NCBI RefSeq assembly: GCF_000247815.1
Contig: NC_021683.1
Span: 10,256,173 to 10,320,172 of the forward strand
DNA from: Ficedula albicollis
Lineage: Eukaryota > Chordata > Aves > Passeriformes > Muscicapidae
Length of the DNA: 64,000 nt
Direction: 5' to 3'
A program made the position numbers and the translations under genes. Below, piece by piece: positions 36,601-50,200 of this stretch; position 1 is the stretch's first letter; each line of letters starts with the position of its first letter. Below the pieces are notes generated by a model that saw only the letters and a list, made by a program, of their open reading frames with translations, was not told the DNA's origin and ran no database searches.

Positions 36601-39600
36601 TTGTTCTTAATTTTTACAGCTAAAGATACACGGCAGAGAAATGAGGTTTTTGGATAAGAGGTGTAAAATCAGGCTTTAGTCCTAGAGTAGACAGCATCAG
36701 TTAAACTGACAGTACCACCGAGATCCCACAGTGTGTTCAGTGCAGGCACTGATGTCCCATGTGCAGCCAGGGCCTGTGACCTTCAGTCCTGTGAGCAGAG
36801 TCATAAACTCCCTGAGCAGCTGTTCCTATCAGAAAGGATGAGGCTAGAGAATAAGTAAGGTGTAAGTGAAGGTTGCAGAATCAGGTGTTTAAAAACCTTA
36901 AAAAACTGCAAGAGGGCATGAACAACTGGGAATTAGAGTGCATCAGCAGGGCTTAGGGAGGACTCAGCTCTGTATTTTGTCTGAATGTCTGTGGTTGTTC
37001 ATTCCAGTCTGTGCAAACAGGGGATGTCCATTGGTGAACCAGCACATGGCTCTGGCCTTACAAACACAGAGCTTTGACTTGTTTAGTACCAAAGAATGAA
37101 TATTATAAAGGGGTCAAATCTGTCCTTACTTACATCTTCTCTGTGATACTGCCATGTCCATTTACTCTTCTTTTGATCACATTCCTCTTGATTTGTTTTC
37201 CTTTGGACATATAAAATACAGGAAAATGCTAAATTTGTTTTAGGGCCTGTGTGGTTTTGTTCCCTTCCAAGTTTTGAAAGCTTACTTTTACTTTTGAAAA
37301 GATATGGAGAAGACCTTTCTCACATGAGGAATGTGTTGGAATATTTTTTTTAATAGCCTGCTTTGTGCTGCCTAATCTGTGTTTACAAAAGAAAAAAAAA
37401 TCCACAAAGAACTGCATTTTTTCAGAAAGTACAGAACAACTACCTTGTGCACATCCCAGGAGCAAGGCAATTGATATACATTAGTAATGCCTGAGGATGA
37501 GGAGCTGTCTTTATCTGTTGAAGCCATCTTTTTTTTTTCTTCAACAACAAAAATGTAAGCATTAATGCTGCGGAAAATGAATAGCAGATGTGCCTCCCCC
37601 ACCCACCACCCCAAACACATTTGGTGATGTCTCAAATATATGTAAATATTTAGAAATTTCTCAATCTGCTTAAGGATATATGGTAACATAATAGAATTTA
37701 AATACAAATATTTATTTCAAATGACACTTGCAAAACTGGAGAGCTCCCCTGCTGATGTGTGCAGAATGCTATGACAAAGATTATTTAAAGATATGTCAAC
37801 AATTTTACATATATATTGGAAAATGCTCTGTGTATATGTTCACATGGCTGGGAAACTTGCCTGAGTAAAGGAAAGACTTTGGATCTTTGGGAGTGACTGT
37901 ACCCAAGTGGCCCCATGGACCAGAAGCTGTGGCTGCTCTGTGAACAGCACAAGCTTTCTTCTAGAAAGGGAAGAAGAAAACACTTTTACAGTATCTCTTT
38001 CTTTTTTGCACTAATAAGGTAAACAGCATTAACTGGGACTTGCTCCTGTTGCTCAGGGATTTTTTACCCAGCTCTTGTTTGTTTTTCTCTTCCCTGTTAC
38101 CTTTGTGATTTACCTTAAAAAAACCTAGAAGATCATAATTTTAACACTGAAGGGCTGCAAGTAAGGCAGTTGAAATGCAATGCAATTCCCACTTTCACCA
38201 CTCTGAGCAATTGCCAGTCATTTGTTTTCATTCTGAAAGCTGCTGAGCACTCTCTGGCTTCACAGGATGTGCATATTCCCAGTACCTTCATTCAGCATCT
38301 TGCAGGATTCTGTTTCTGAGAACAGGTACTCGTCTGTGTTTTTACTGGTGGTGTACCATTTCCTATTTCCTCTCTGTCCACATCACAGCTTCATCTTTTA
38401 TTACTGTTTTGGGCTTATGAAGGTACAGTTATGCAACATAAACTCATCTTTGAAAGGCCGAGATTGTCAAAACAATGAAAAAAAGACTTGAAAAATCTTT
38501 TGCTAAATATTTTGATGAAAACAAAGAGTACTACTGCTCAACAAGAGATCACAGTACACATGAATTATTTCACGTCAAGGAAAACATGTCACAGTTTCGC
38601 TCATGACTACTTAGGTGGATACAGTTCATACCAGAGCAGAGTCCCAATGACTTCAGTAGGACTTTCATGCATCAGAGTTCAGGCTCTGAATCATCCTTGG
38701 GGGCACCATAAAGGTTCTGCCTAAGAAATAATATACTTATCTCCCTGAAACAAGTCTGATAGATAAATAAATACTTGTGGTTTTAATCCGAAATTCACAT
38801 ACGTCTTTTCTGTGCATCCCATACTCTGCTGGGGAAATTGTCAATTATTTATTTGAGTATTGGAGAGAAATCAAGGGCACATCAAGCAACTTCATAGCTT
38901 TTGATGCAATCTAAAATGTTAAAATTCCACTCTGGTAGAACTCTCTGTGGTTTTTTTTTCTGCCTCTGAACTTGATAATGTTTTCCTTGTTTTTGTGTGG
39001 AAACAAATGTGTCAGTTTTCTTAAAAAATGGAAGTGTTTGACTTACAGATGCTACCTTTCAGATCAAAGCCTACTAAAAAATATAGTATGGCCAGAGAAC
39101 ATGTCACATATTTTCCAGTTAGTGGGTGAGAACCTGTGTTTTCAGCAGCTGTACTGTGTGTCTTGGCAAGTGTTTGTCTGTGCAAATATTCCTTTCCCAG
39201 ATTTATCAGTGCAAAACTTCTAAACTGCAGTTGAGATACTAAGAAAGAAAGCATTGCAACACTTGAGAAGAAAAAACAATGTTGGACAGAATATCTTTCT
39301 AGCATTCCATACATTGTAATTTCTATTTTCCCAAGCTTCAGCATACCCTGGTGTAGGAAGAGCAGGTCAGGGAGCCTCTTGTACCCCAATGATGGTGTTG
39401 GGTGGGGAGGTCACTCCTTGAGGGTGGGAACTGGAAGCACATTCTGAAATGTGTGGAGGGAAGCTCTGGTTGTGCTCCATAGAGGGGATGGAATGTTACT
39501 GGTAAATGAAGAAAATATACCTATCTCTCTCCTTTAGTGAGGTTGAAAGGACTAGGAGGAATCAGTGAGCTCAAGTTCAAGACTTTGCACTTTGAGTTGT

Positions 39601-42600
39601 GGGGGAGGGAACAACAGGGGAAATGAAGACTAGTTCCTAGTGTTTTCTTCAGTACTTCCTGCAGTCTCCCCTGTAGTATGAGCACTTTGGAAATACCTGA
39701 ATTTTGACAGCGTCTCATACAGCAGAGAAATACTGTGATGTATGTGTTACAGAGCTCTTCAAAGGCAGAATTAGCATCAAACAGTGTGATGTCCATGACA
39801 GGTTCCTCTGTGTCTTGGCTGTTCCCATTTACTTTGTGATTTGACACAAGACATTTGTGATTGAGTCTCTAATTCACTCATCTACATGTGAGCATTAACT
39901 CAGATGTGGATAGAATGTAAACTTACTGCACATAAGCCATTCCTGAAAAATGTTTTGTATATACCAGCTGTAATGTTTCTGACTGCGATCTATGATGCAA
40001 GGAAAGATTTGCACACTGGTTTTAGTTTAATGGCTCATTAATAGACATTAAATAACTGTGATTTTGTCTTTGCTAACCCACATCATATTTGTCTTGATAA
40101 GACAAAACAGACTTATTTAAATATAGATATGTATGTGATAGCTGCAGGCAAGTTATTTTTATAATTAATTGCAACATTAGAAACCAATCATATAACTATG
40201 TTACTATAGACCGGTCTCCTTAAGTCTAATTCAATTTAAAATTTATAATTGTTGTGGTGTGTTTTCTGGAAATAATGGAATTCTTGGTGGTAAGAAGGAA
40301 CAAGGAGTTGGCTGGTTTAGAGAACATCGTGGACATTTCTCCTTTGGTTCCTCCCTTGTCTTCTGAAAACCAGAGGGTCCCTGGGAAGTTCTTCCTACTG
40401 AATTTGTGGGTGTGTTGTTATTCAAGTCACACAGCACCGTGGCCAACTCCACAAGCTGCCAGCTCCCCTCTCCAAAGCACCCCCCCACCAGCAAGGCAAG
40501 GCCCTCAAACTCCCATCTCCAGGAGCTGGTATCTGTTGGAAGGATTTCCTCTGCCTCTATATTTAGAGTACCCAGGGGAGGGGATTTATTGAGCCTAATC
40601 CAGTGGTTGAGTATTTTAAAGTTATTTGTTGGACAGTTACTATATTTTTCAAGTTTTCCATTACTTTTACACTTGACAGGAGTAACTTAGTCAATTCACG
40701 GTGCAATATCCCCATGCTTTGTAGGAACTTGTACATCTGTTTGGCAATCAAAATTTGATTTATTCATCATTTAAGCTCACGCAGGGTCTGAGTTTGACTG
40801 ATGCCACCTGTCCATTCTAGAACTGCAGTCCCTCCTTTTCCTTCCAGACTGTTACAGTGGCATCACATGGAAATGATGTGTTTAGTAATGTTACATGAGA
40901 CCTTTAGGATTATGGAAAATAGTGTGTCTCTAAGAAATCCACATGTGCATATGAGATTGACAGGAGAGTTGCTCTGCTGTTAGAAGTCCAAATCCTTTAT
41001 TTTTTTCAGCTTGAAAAGGTATTGGAGGAACTAAGAAACATAATGTGGGCTATCCTCACTGAAGGGAACATAGTATACTGGGCTAAAAACCTTCACTTTC
41101 TGTATTAGCCCTCCCTCAGAGGCAAGAATATTTGTTACTTTGCAGGAAGCTCTTGCTCAGCACTATACAAGATAGAGCCCCATGACTGTTTAAATTTCCA
41201 GTTCTGTTCACAAGACACATCCTTTCCAATTGCTTTTTTAATTTTTTTTTTTTTTAGAGAATCATTAAACAGAGTCAGTTTTATGACAGTAAGTTCTAAA
41301 AATATTCTAGGAACAGCAGACTAGTGCATAAAATGTGTTGCCTGCCTCCTCCCCCTAGTTCTTTCAAAAAACTAGAGGTCATAACCCCCAAAATCTGGCT
41401 GTTGGCTGTTGGTTAGTAGAAACCAGCTGAAACCCTGGTAAGACAAATCTTCACAGCTGTATCATATGTCCTCTATTGTCAATATATCTGCAAAACCTGC
41501 CAACTGCTTGTCACTTAACCTAAAGTGGATGCAGAGGGGGGTGAAGTAGAAAGAGAAACAGATCCCGCTGCAATCTGAAGGCCTGTTGATCTGGTAAACT
41601 TCTCTTATTTAATTCTGGTTTTTTCCTTTCTCTGCTTATCCAGCCTATTAGAAATAGAGGCACAGTATGTATCCAGCCCTAAGTGCAGATTTCAAAACCA
41701 GCACTGTCTCAGTTTCCTGGAAGGGAATTGCCAGTCCTGTGCAATAAGTGAGCAGCTGTGGCCAGGTAGAACCACTGCCTCTGTACCACAAGGATGGAGA
41801 AAGCAGCTCTGATCCTTCAGGATTTTAGGCTGGACTGGACACTGCCACAGACTTCAAAGTACTCTCCACACTGTCTCAGAGCAGAATCAGCCTTGGCCCA
41901 GCCTCACCTCTCTAGGAGAGTCCCCCTGCTCTGGCTCAGCCACCCAGGACCCCACCAGTGCCTCCTGCCAGTGCACCAGGGCTGCTCCCACTATCAAAAT
42001 GTTAATTTATAGTTAAGATTTTAATCTTGCTAGAAATAGAAAAATTCCCTTCCAAAGATACTCTTTCTTTCCTCAAGGGGATTCAGATTTTAGAGAAATA
42101 TTGTATGGGGTAACATGAGTTTATCTTTAATAATACTTCTGGTACAAGAGGATGGGAGAGTGGAAGAGGAAGAAAGAGAAAAGCTTACTTGTTCCATTGC
42201 AGTATCACAGAAAGCAAGGATTGAATTAAAATTGAATTTTGTTCCAAGTTTTGGAAAAATATTGTGATTTATCTTTGGGATTTTTTTGTAGAAATGAATT
42301 TTTCTAAGGCAATTTTAAATTCATTAAAAGAGAAGAAAAAGTAGGTAGATAACAATTTGTTGGCCAGTTCCAGTTTTTATTCTCATTTGTGGTGGGTCTG
42401 ATGGCCCATGGGAAGGCCGAGCAAGAGCTTCAGAGAGACAACCTGCCCCACAGGGTGGTGTCCCCCAACCCTAGGAAAAGCTGTCCCCTCTGACTCCCTG
42501 AAAATCAGATTCTTACCTTGCCAAGGTCTCTGATCTCAGAACAAGAGTCACAAAACAATCCTGCTCCCTTTTTTAAAATCTCCTGAAAGAAAATCAACTA

Positions 42601-42719
42601 TTAGAATGAGAATATCCAAAGCATTGTTTCCTGGCCTCCAATAAGGACCTACTTTTCCAGTCTTGACTTAACCTTCCAGCTAGTCCTGCAGGGAATAGTA
42701 CTAAAGAGAAAGGATACAG
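36601..42719. other. Noncoding DNA, no gene recognised
   Basis: AT-rich DNA with GC-rich patches at about 40380-40560 and 41790-42000 and a T tract at 41242-41255 (14 T). An AT-rich segment at 39860-40240 contains many TAAT cores and a GATAAG word and might be conserved, but only a few CpGs support this. Open frames up to 122 codons (for example 39021-39389 minus and 40254-40592 plus) lack family resemblance and splice context. Confidence 0.55.
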
Positions 42720-43520
42720 ATCATGCTCGGATTGCAGCTAATTATTAAAAATGGCTTAGTTATGTTTATTTTTAATTGCTTTAAACCTCAGTAGTGTAAT
42801 GGAGCTATTAAGAAATAACTCGCTGAAAGAGTTAACAAAAAAATTTTAAAAATCAGATAAGGTCCCCAATGCACTTTTGCATTTTATTGACATTTTAATT
42901 AAGACTGTAGTATACTTCAGGGATCTCTGCACTTAAATAGAAACCGTTTTAATATGCTACACTGGCAAAGAGTAATGGATGAATACAGACCCATATTCCC
43001 ATATGTTTTATGGTACTTAGTGATTCTTTTGTACAATGTATTATGATGTTAAGTCATTTTATGAGTTTCTATTGGCTAAGCTGAGCCATATCAAATTATA
43101 ATTTTGCTCAGTGGATTTTACTGTAAGCAGATTAAATAGGGCACGTTCTGTATTTATTGTACAGTTAGATCTGCCTGTTTTTGTTTTTCTTATTATAGTC
43201 TTCATTTACATTTCCCCTTAAAGTGAATATAGCAAGCATTATATGAAGAAATTGCTTGGCTCCATGTACCCTGATCTGAGGTGGTTGTTTGCTGGATGTT
43301 TTTGTTTTTAATAAAAGTTGTTGGAGCTGAAAGGATGTTGCTCCCCTGATAATATTGATTTAAATGAATTCTTATCTATTTAACTGAGCCACTAATATGC
43401 CTGTGAATATTTTTCTTTTTAAATAGAGGAGTTGGCATCTAATAATATTATCTGGGGACTCCAGCAAGCCAAGTGAGACCAGATTATTTGTCCCATTTTG
43501 GACTCAGGAACAGGACTGTG
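42720..43520. promoter_or_regulatory. Weak candidate conserved AT-rich block
   Basis: A long low-GC stretch without simple repeats. It holds several TAATTA/TTTAATTAAG-type homeodomain cores, a CAGATAAGG GATA-type site near 42855 and MEF2-like AT runs. It resembles other developmental CNEs in texture, but few CpGs are retained (for example near 42822 and 43144). The call is weak and AT-rich neutral DNA is the alternative. Confidence 0.2.
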
Positions 43521-45099
43521 TGTTCAAGGGCTGACAAATGCATTTTAACAATGCTTACTAACTGGAATTTTCAAGATTTTGAGTAACACTGAGTTGTAAC
43601 CCCACTCATGAGCACCATGAGGCAGTGTGAATACCTCTACAGGACTAAATTAAGGTGCTCAAATGTGTAACTTAATACAGCACCCAGTGGAGCCCCATAG
43701 CTGGAAGGGGAAAGTCCTGTCACTGCTGCACATGAAGCAGCTGGGGTGAGAAGCACAGATGTGTTGAAGTCAGGTTAAACGTTGATAACCACTTTTATAC
43801 TTATTATTACTCTTTCTGCACTTTTTTTCCTCATAAGAGACTGTTTCTGCTTTGTAGGCTAAGTCCAAACTCTTATTCTCATGAGAAAGTCAGTGTAAGC
43901 AGTCGTCCCCCATATCTCAAAAGCCATCTCCAAACAAGTGAGAGCAGCTGTGAGGATTGGAGGGGGAACATTCCAGCTGGACAAAATGCTGATTCAGCAA
44001 AGCCTAAACTTAGTATTGAGGAAGGATTTGGAGAAAAAAGGTCTTCGGTATTCCATTTCTTTTATACTAGAAAGATTTTAATGCTGAAATTTTATTTTGG
44101 GCAAAAAAATATTAGAAGAAAATATGTCTTTGGTCAAACATTTCTCACAGCATAAATGAAGTGTTTTAATTGAATGTGGAGTCTGAGATTGTCTTTTAGT
44201 TCAACTTTTCACATTAGATACTTTTACCACTTCCAGATAACTTTTACTTGCTTCTGAATTACCCTAATCCTGCTGCTCTATTTTTCCTTGAAAGCTGTCT
44301 TTTCTAAAACACTTGGTTTATTGTTCTATTGTGATAAAAGATGTTTTAATTTAGAGAAGGTTGATAAAGAGGTGAAACTATTCAGAGAAATGAGGAATTT
44401 GTATGTTTGGTGCCAGCATCACCAGACAAAGCTGACTTGAAATCTGTAGCTGAAGGGAAGGAGAATGGAGCAGAGGAACAGCACTCAGTCACTGAGGCTA
44501 TTGATGGATATGCTCAAAGATGGGAAAGTGTCAAAAAATACCTTCAAATTAAGCCATTTTAAGGCAAAGTGCATTCAAGTGCATGGATTTTCTTTTATAC
44601 ACTTTCTATTAATACATTGCAGTGGGTCAAAAAAAAGGAAAATGCTGCTCAGGCTTTCTCATCCCCTTTCAGGATTTTGTTCAGAATGTTCTGTACTTCT
44701 CCATGTTAAAGCCACACTGTAAGGGTAAAACTTTTAAGTAAAGATTATCTAAACCTTTTTGGAGCCAGATTGATCCCAGCAACAGCTTCAAACCCTTCAA
44801 GTCTTCCTTGTCACTTGTAAAGGGGTTGGTACCTGAGGTCATACCACCCCTATGTTAAACATAATAAATTATAAGTTCTGTGTTACTTTACCTTTCCAAA
44901 CTAACGCTCTATGAACCTTTGAAAAGCAAATGAGGTAAAATGAGACCTGGACCTTTAGGTCAATTTTTCTGCAGCTTAGTGATTCCTTTCTGATTGAGGT
45001 TTTTGGTGTGCTTCATCATACTTGTGCCAGAAAAGGGCCTGTATGTCATGGGTGAGAACACTTCATTGGCACAGGGCTAAAGAGAGCCTTTGCCATCAC
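43521..45099. other. Noncoding stretch, nothing recognised
   Basis: Short anonymous frames (85 codons or fewer) and ordinary AT-rich sequence. No repeat family was recognised. Confidence 0.5.
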
Positions 45100-45180
45100 A
45101 GCTCTCTGTGATTAATAAGATTAATCATTAATCGATCCAAATTATATTGCTCATTTGGCTTTAAGTGTATCTTCTCTGAA
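45100..45180. promoter_or_regulatory. Cluster of four GATTA/TAATC homeodomain cores
   Basis: GATTA at 45110-45114 and 45119-45123 and TAATC at 45122-45126 and 45129-45133 lie within 24 bases, followed by ATCGAT (45131-45136) containing the only CpG nearby. GATTA/TAATC is the established core of K50-type (OTX, PITX, CRX, GSC) homeodomain proteins. Tight homotypic clustering is a typical enhancer signature. Binding is inferred, not shown. Confidence 0.35.
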
Positions 45181-45699
45181 CAGGAAGGTTTCTGCTGTGG
45201 TGCATGACAACATCTGTCAGTGCCTGTCCTTGTTAACCACACAGTCCACTGAGATCTCATGCACAGGACCAAAAAGAAGGAAAAGCCTGGTATTGAATTG
45301 AAGCCTTTCCCATCCAGTCATGCTGACATGGTTTCCTGATGCACGATTAGGGGCACCCCACTGAAGATGGCTTTGCATGGCTGTGGTACGCAGGCACTGG
45401 GGATGGTGCCATCTGGAGAATTTGGAGCAAAAACTCCATGTGTAACTCCAGCATTTGTTACATCCCATCATAGAGGAATTTTTTTAAATGTTTATTGTAA
45501 AATGAGGACAATGAGGACTTCCCCTCTTTAAAAAAAGGCGAGACACCAAAAAACACCTCCCTGTGTCTATTCCCTCTCCCTGGTGCACTGATGGATATAC
45601 TTAGGCATTATCTTGCATGTTTGTAAATAAAGAGAAATCAGTGGCATGTGAATAAGTGTGCTGCTTGATCAGGCCTTTGTCTGCTTTCATGTTTGGGCA
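45181..45699. other. Noncoding stretch, nothing recognised
   Basis: Only an 84-codon anonymous minus frame (45217-45471). No motif cluster or repeat was seen. Confidence 0.5.
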
Positions 45700-45704
45700 G
45701 AGTT

Positions 45705-45830
45705 CCCCCCCCCCTCTTCCTTTATCCTTATTAATGTCTCCTGTTTTTTTGGTCCTCTTCCTTCCCTCCACCCCCCTTCCTCGCTCAACAACCTTCTGCC
45801 ACCCACTGCTTCTTCCTCCCTCCAGAGGAG
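45705..45830 (+). repeat. Pyrimidine-rich tract with a C10 run
   Basis: The plus strand is almost entirely C and T here. It starts with ten consecutive C (45705-45714) and continues through CT-rich runs to about 45830. It is the leading edge of a strongly strand-asymmetric region that ends in the giant C homopolymer. Confidence 0.75.
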
Positions 45831-46009
45831 CTGATAAGCAGCTGTTTTTGGAGGCACAGCTAATGCCATCCCTGGGGGTGCTGGTGTCCCTCGTGGAGAG
45901 CAGAACAAGTCACCTCCGCAGTCAGCACAGCAGCGCACGCCTTGGGCCCCGCATGCCGACTTTATCTCCAAATTCAGATCTGCTGCACAGCCCCATGCCA
46001 GACATGGCC

Positions 46010-46537
<528 letters not shown>

Positions 46538-46619
46538 CAGATGCCTAAGGAATTCCTTGGTATTAAACTTAGAGAGAGGCAGGGAGAGAATGTGGTGAGA
46601 ATACATTGCTTTGTCTGTT

Positions 46620-47250
46620 TTAGCATGTGCTAGCAATAATTCCTGATGCCGTCTCGCAAGGGAGAAATACTGCCAGGGTAACTTTTAACACAAGCATGAA
46701 ATCAGCAAGCTCCGCTCTGATATCTCTTGTAATTAAATAGCTAATAATGTACAATTGTAATTTATACTAATGCTTTTGATATTTCCTCTTTATCTCAGAG
46801 CCCTTACCTCTTGGCGAGGCATCGCATCAATGTGGACATGGTGCTGAGGGTGGGGCAAGACAAGAAAGGGATCTGGGGTACCTCATTAGAAATGTGAGGC
46901 TGGTGCATGAACCGTGTCTGCAGCAATCAAACAGCTAATTGTTATGATTTTGCTGATAGTGTCTTAGCTGTAATATCCCGCTCTGTGTCAGTTTTTCAAC
47001 CCTTAATGTAACATATTTGCATATCGAACCATCGCAGTGACTATTCTATCAGCTGTACTTGAGTGTGTGAATCAAAAATGCATTGTTCCCCGTGCCCTTC
47101 AGCAAAAGAAGCAAAGCTAAGAGATAATTTTTATTTCAGTTTTTTTTTGGTTTTTTTTTTGGGACTTGGAGAAGTAATCGCATAGACAGTTTCCTTAAAG
47201 ATAAACCCCTTGCTCATACATGCGTTAAAATTCAGCTTGCAAGGCACCTA
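46620..47250. promoter_or_regulatory. Strongest candidate conserved noncoding element
   Basis: About 600 AT-rich bases keep at least a dozen CpGs (46650, 46655, 46713, 46815, 46823, 46913, 46979, 47025, 47033, 47091, 47179, 47223). Motifs include GTAATTAAATAGC near 46729, TAATTG overlapping the SOX core ATTGTT (46936-46943), and a perfect POU octamer ATTTGCAT (47015-47022) followed by TATCGA-like sequence. Co-occurring SOX and POU cores are typical of neural and pluripotency enhancers (established for SOX/POU partners). A 95-base open, splice-bounded segment lies inside (46799-46893; see findings). A T/G low-complexity run (47140-47163) lies near the 3' edge. Conservation was not tested. Confidence 0.5.
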
Positions 47251-50200
47251 GTGTGGCTGAAGCCTAGATAAAAGAATTGAATTTTTGAAAAAATGAAAAA
47301 AAAAAAGAAGAGAAGTCAGCGTTTAAAGTGTCCTGTGAAAGAAAGAAGGCATTTGGCCTTAGGCATGTGCATCCACAAGAGACAGCTTCAACTCTTATAA
47401 AGTGGGGAGTTTTGTGTGAGCACAGATGCATTTTGTTTTCCTATGAGGAAAAGATGATTAAATTATCAGAAACAAAGATAAAAAACCCAGGGCTTCCTGG
47501 ATATTCTTCTTTCACCTCCCTTGTGTCTCGCTTACTCCTACTGCTTAGCAAAGGTGCTGACTTTATCTCTCTAAGCTTTAGTTTAAATGTCCAACACTGC
47601 TTATTAATGAAAGTAGTAGGCTTTTGTTTATTACATGTAATAATGGTGAATATGACTATTTAATATAAATCTGACATTTAAATTCCACTTAGTTCTGAGA
47701 TTCAGTTGATATAAATGAGTAACTCTTTACCCTAGAGTAAAAACTCCCTCAGTCTGCATTTTAAAGCATTGAAGTTTTCAAAGTAATCAGTTTTTTTCAG
47801 AGGAACCAAATTGTGAAGACATCTGTTATGTTATTAATTTCACATAAATCTTAAGCTCCTCAAGGCCTGAAATGAGGCTTCATTCAAGCCGAATTAATGA
47901 AACATGATTGTAAGTCCCTTGCATGGAAATGCTGTCATACAGTATTGAGTTGCTTATAATCACTGAGTAATCTTGCAGGCTGCCAAGGGAGAGCTACTTT
48001 AAATCCCTCCATAAAACAATATCTGAAAATATCAGAACACTAACTATATCCTGGAAGATTAATAGCAGATGAAAATTTCTCTGAAATGAATCATTCTTTC
48101 TCAGTAAAGGATACAAACATTTCCAGTAACTGCAGATTGTATAATGTGGAGCACAATCTATGATCCAGATGCAAGGGGCATTTAAGCTCTGAGATTCGTT
48201 CTAAATACAAAGTTGCTTAAGTATGTGAGAATTCTATATAATAGAGAAAATGCTTGGAATTATATAGGTTTCTAATTCCATATAGGCCAAATCCTGAAGG
48301 ATGTAGTCAAAACTCCCACTGACCTTTTTTGCCTCAGGAAGGACCAAGGGATTTGGGAATATGTGTAAATATTGCACTGAGTGAATGATAACTAATCATA
48401 ATGAGTAAGAAGTAGCATTCTAATTTTGAATTCTTTCTTTGAACACTATTTGATTTTTGGTCTTTTAATTGAGCAAATGAAACTTGCTATTCCTTTTTTA
48501 AAAAATTAATACAACAGTACCACACAACTTATTTTTAATGTTGAAACAGGAACTTTTGAGAGGCTTAACTGCCTTAATCAAACTTCAAAATACTTCATTG
48601 ATCTCCAGCTGAATTGGGAAATAAAAATCTGCATATGATGTTTATTACACAAATCTTCTGAGTCCTGTTAGCTTTGATATTTTTTTCCTTTTTTTTTTCT
48701 TAAAAACCCTAAAAAAAAATCAAAGATGATTAAATACAAAGACAATTCTTTTCATGTAGTGGCATATTATGCAAACTAAATTATAAGGACACTGTATACC
48801 TAGGGTATGTGATACCTGGTAATTACTCCACAGTTAGGAGCCTTAAGTGACAGTGGTATATGTGCCTTAAGGTGCAGCTGTTTAAACCTGCATAACCCAA
48901 GACTTCAAAATGCCAGCAATTTCCTTTGGGATTTTCAGCTTAAAGATTTGTCCACTTTTGGCCCCCAATACCTCTCTCTTCTCTTAGATTTGTAATTTTT
49001 TTTTTTCTCATGAATGTTTTTGCTGAATATGATCTATGAGTAATTAATTATAAATAAATAATTATAGAAGTTGTGTATATGCTCCTGGTCAGCAGTTGTT
49101 GGTATTGAAAAATACTTTGATGTTTTATATAAGGGAAGTGAGAACAGTTCTAGGAGATTTGTTTATGTGTTTTAATGGTATGAAACAGATTTGTACTGCA
49201 GTTGTGAACATATCCCAGCATTTAGGGTTTTCCTTAGGACTATAATGTGAGAGACATTGTACACATGTAAAGTGTGAATTTGTAAGTCATTATAAAATGA
49301 CAAAAAGCTTTTATGTCTTTATCCTGTAGGATACTGGTCTTGCCAGGTTGGCAAGAAGTAAAGCGGACTCTCAGAATTCATTTTGGACTATCAGAATTAT
49401 TTTGGTGATATTTTTTACATAAAATTCTGTATAATTCACAGAATAAAGATGCACTAGCATCTAGCTGCCCTACTTGAAATTCTGACAACCCGAATATGAA
49501 ATAATAAAGAAAAAAAAGGCAGCTAAGTTTGCGTTTTACCCATTAGTCAGGTTCAGTATTACTTCAAAGATGTTCCAAATCTGCATTTGAGTGCCGTATG
49601 TTGACACTGTGTTTTGGACACTGGAGATTACTTGAAGTACTGCAAGCATGACTTGTACTCTTCCTCTGTAATCCTTGGTCTCCAGGGCATTACTGATTTC
49701 AGAGAGAAGCAAACTGATTTCAGAGAGCAGGACTGGGGGTTTTGTTGTGCTGGTTTGGGGTTTTTCCCTGCTTTTTGGGGGAGTTACTGTCTGTTTCGGG
49801 TGCTGCTTTCCTGTTCACCTCTGTGAATCCATGTCAAAATAAACGGAGACCTTATCTAGAGAGTGCCACACTTTGAAGTGCAGAGATGCAAATCCAAACA
49901 TTGCATCACACTGTCAGATACAGAAATTAGTAGCATCCTGAATGTCCTTTGAAGTTCAAGGCTGTGCTTCCATGGAGTGTATTTCCATACAGAAATCAGA
50001 TGGAAGCTATTCAGACTCGGATAGCAATAATGATTTACTTGCAGTAAATCTTACAGATTTTGGCCACACTTTAGGGTATGATTTACTAAATACTTTTTGG
50101 TCAGATGTTACTTATTAGGATATTACTCCCTCCCCCCCAACTATTTTTTAATTAAAGGCTAGAGATCTAATGTGCTTGTTTTTTCTACACATATGTAAAA

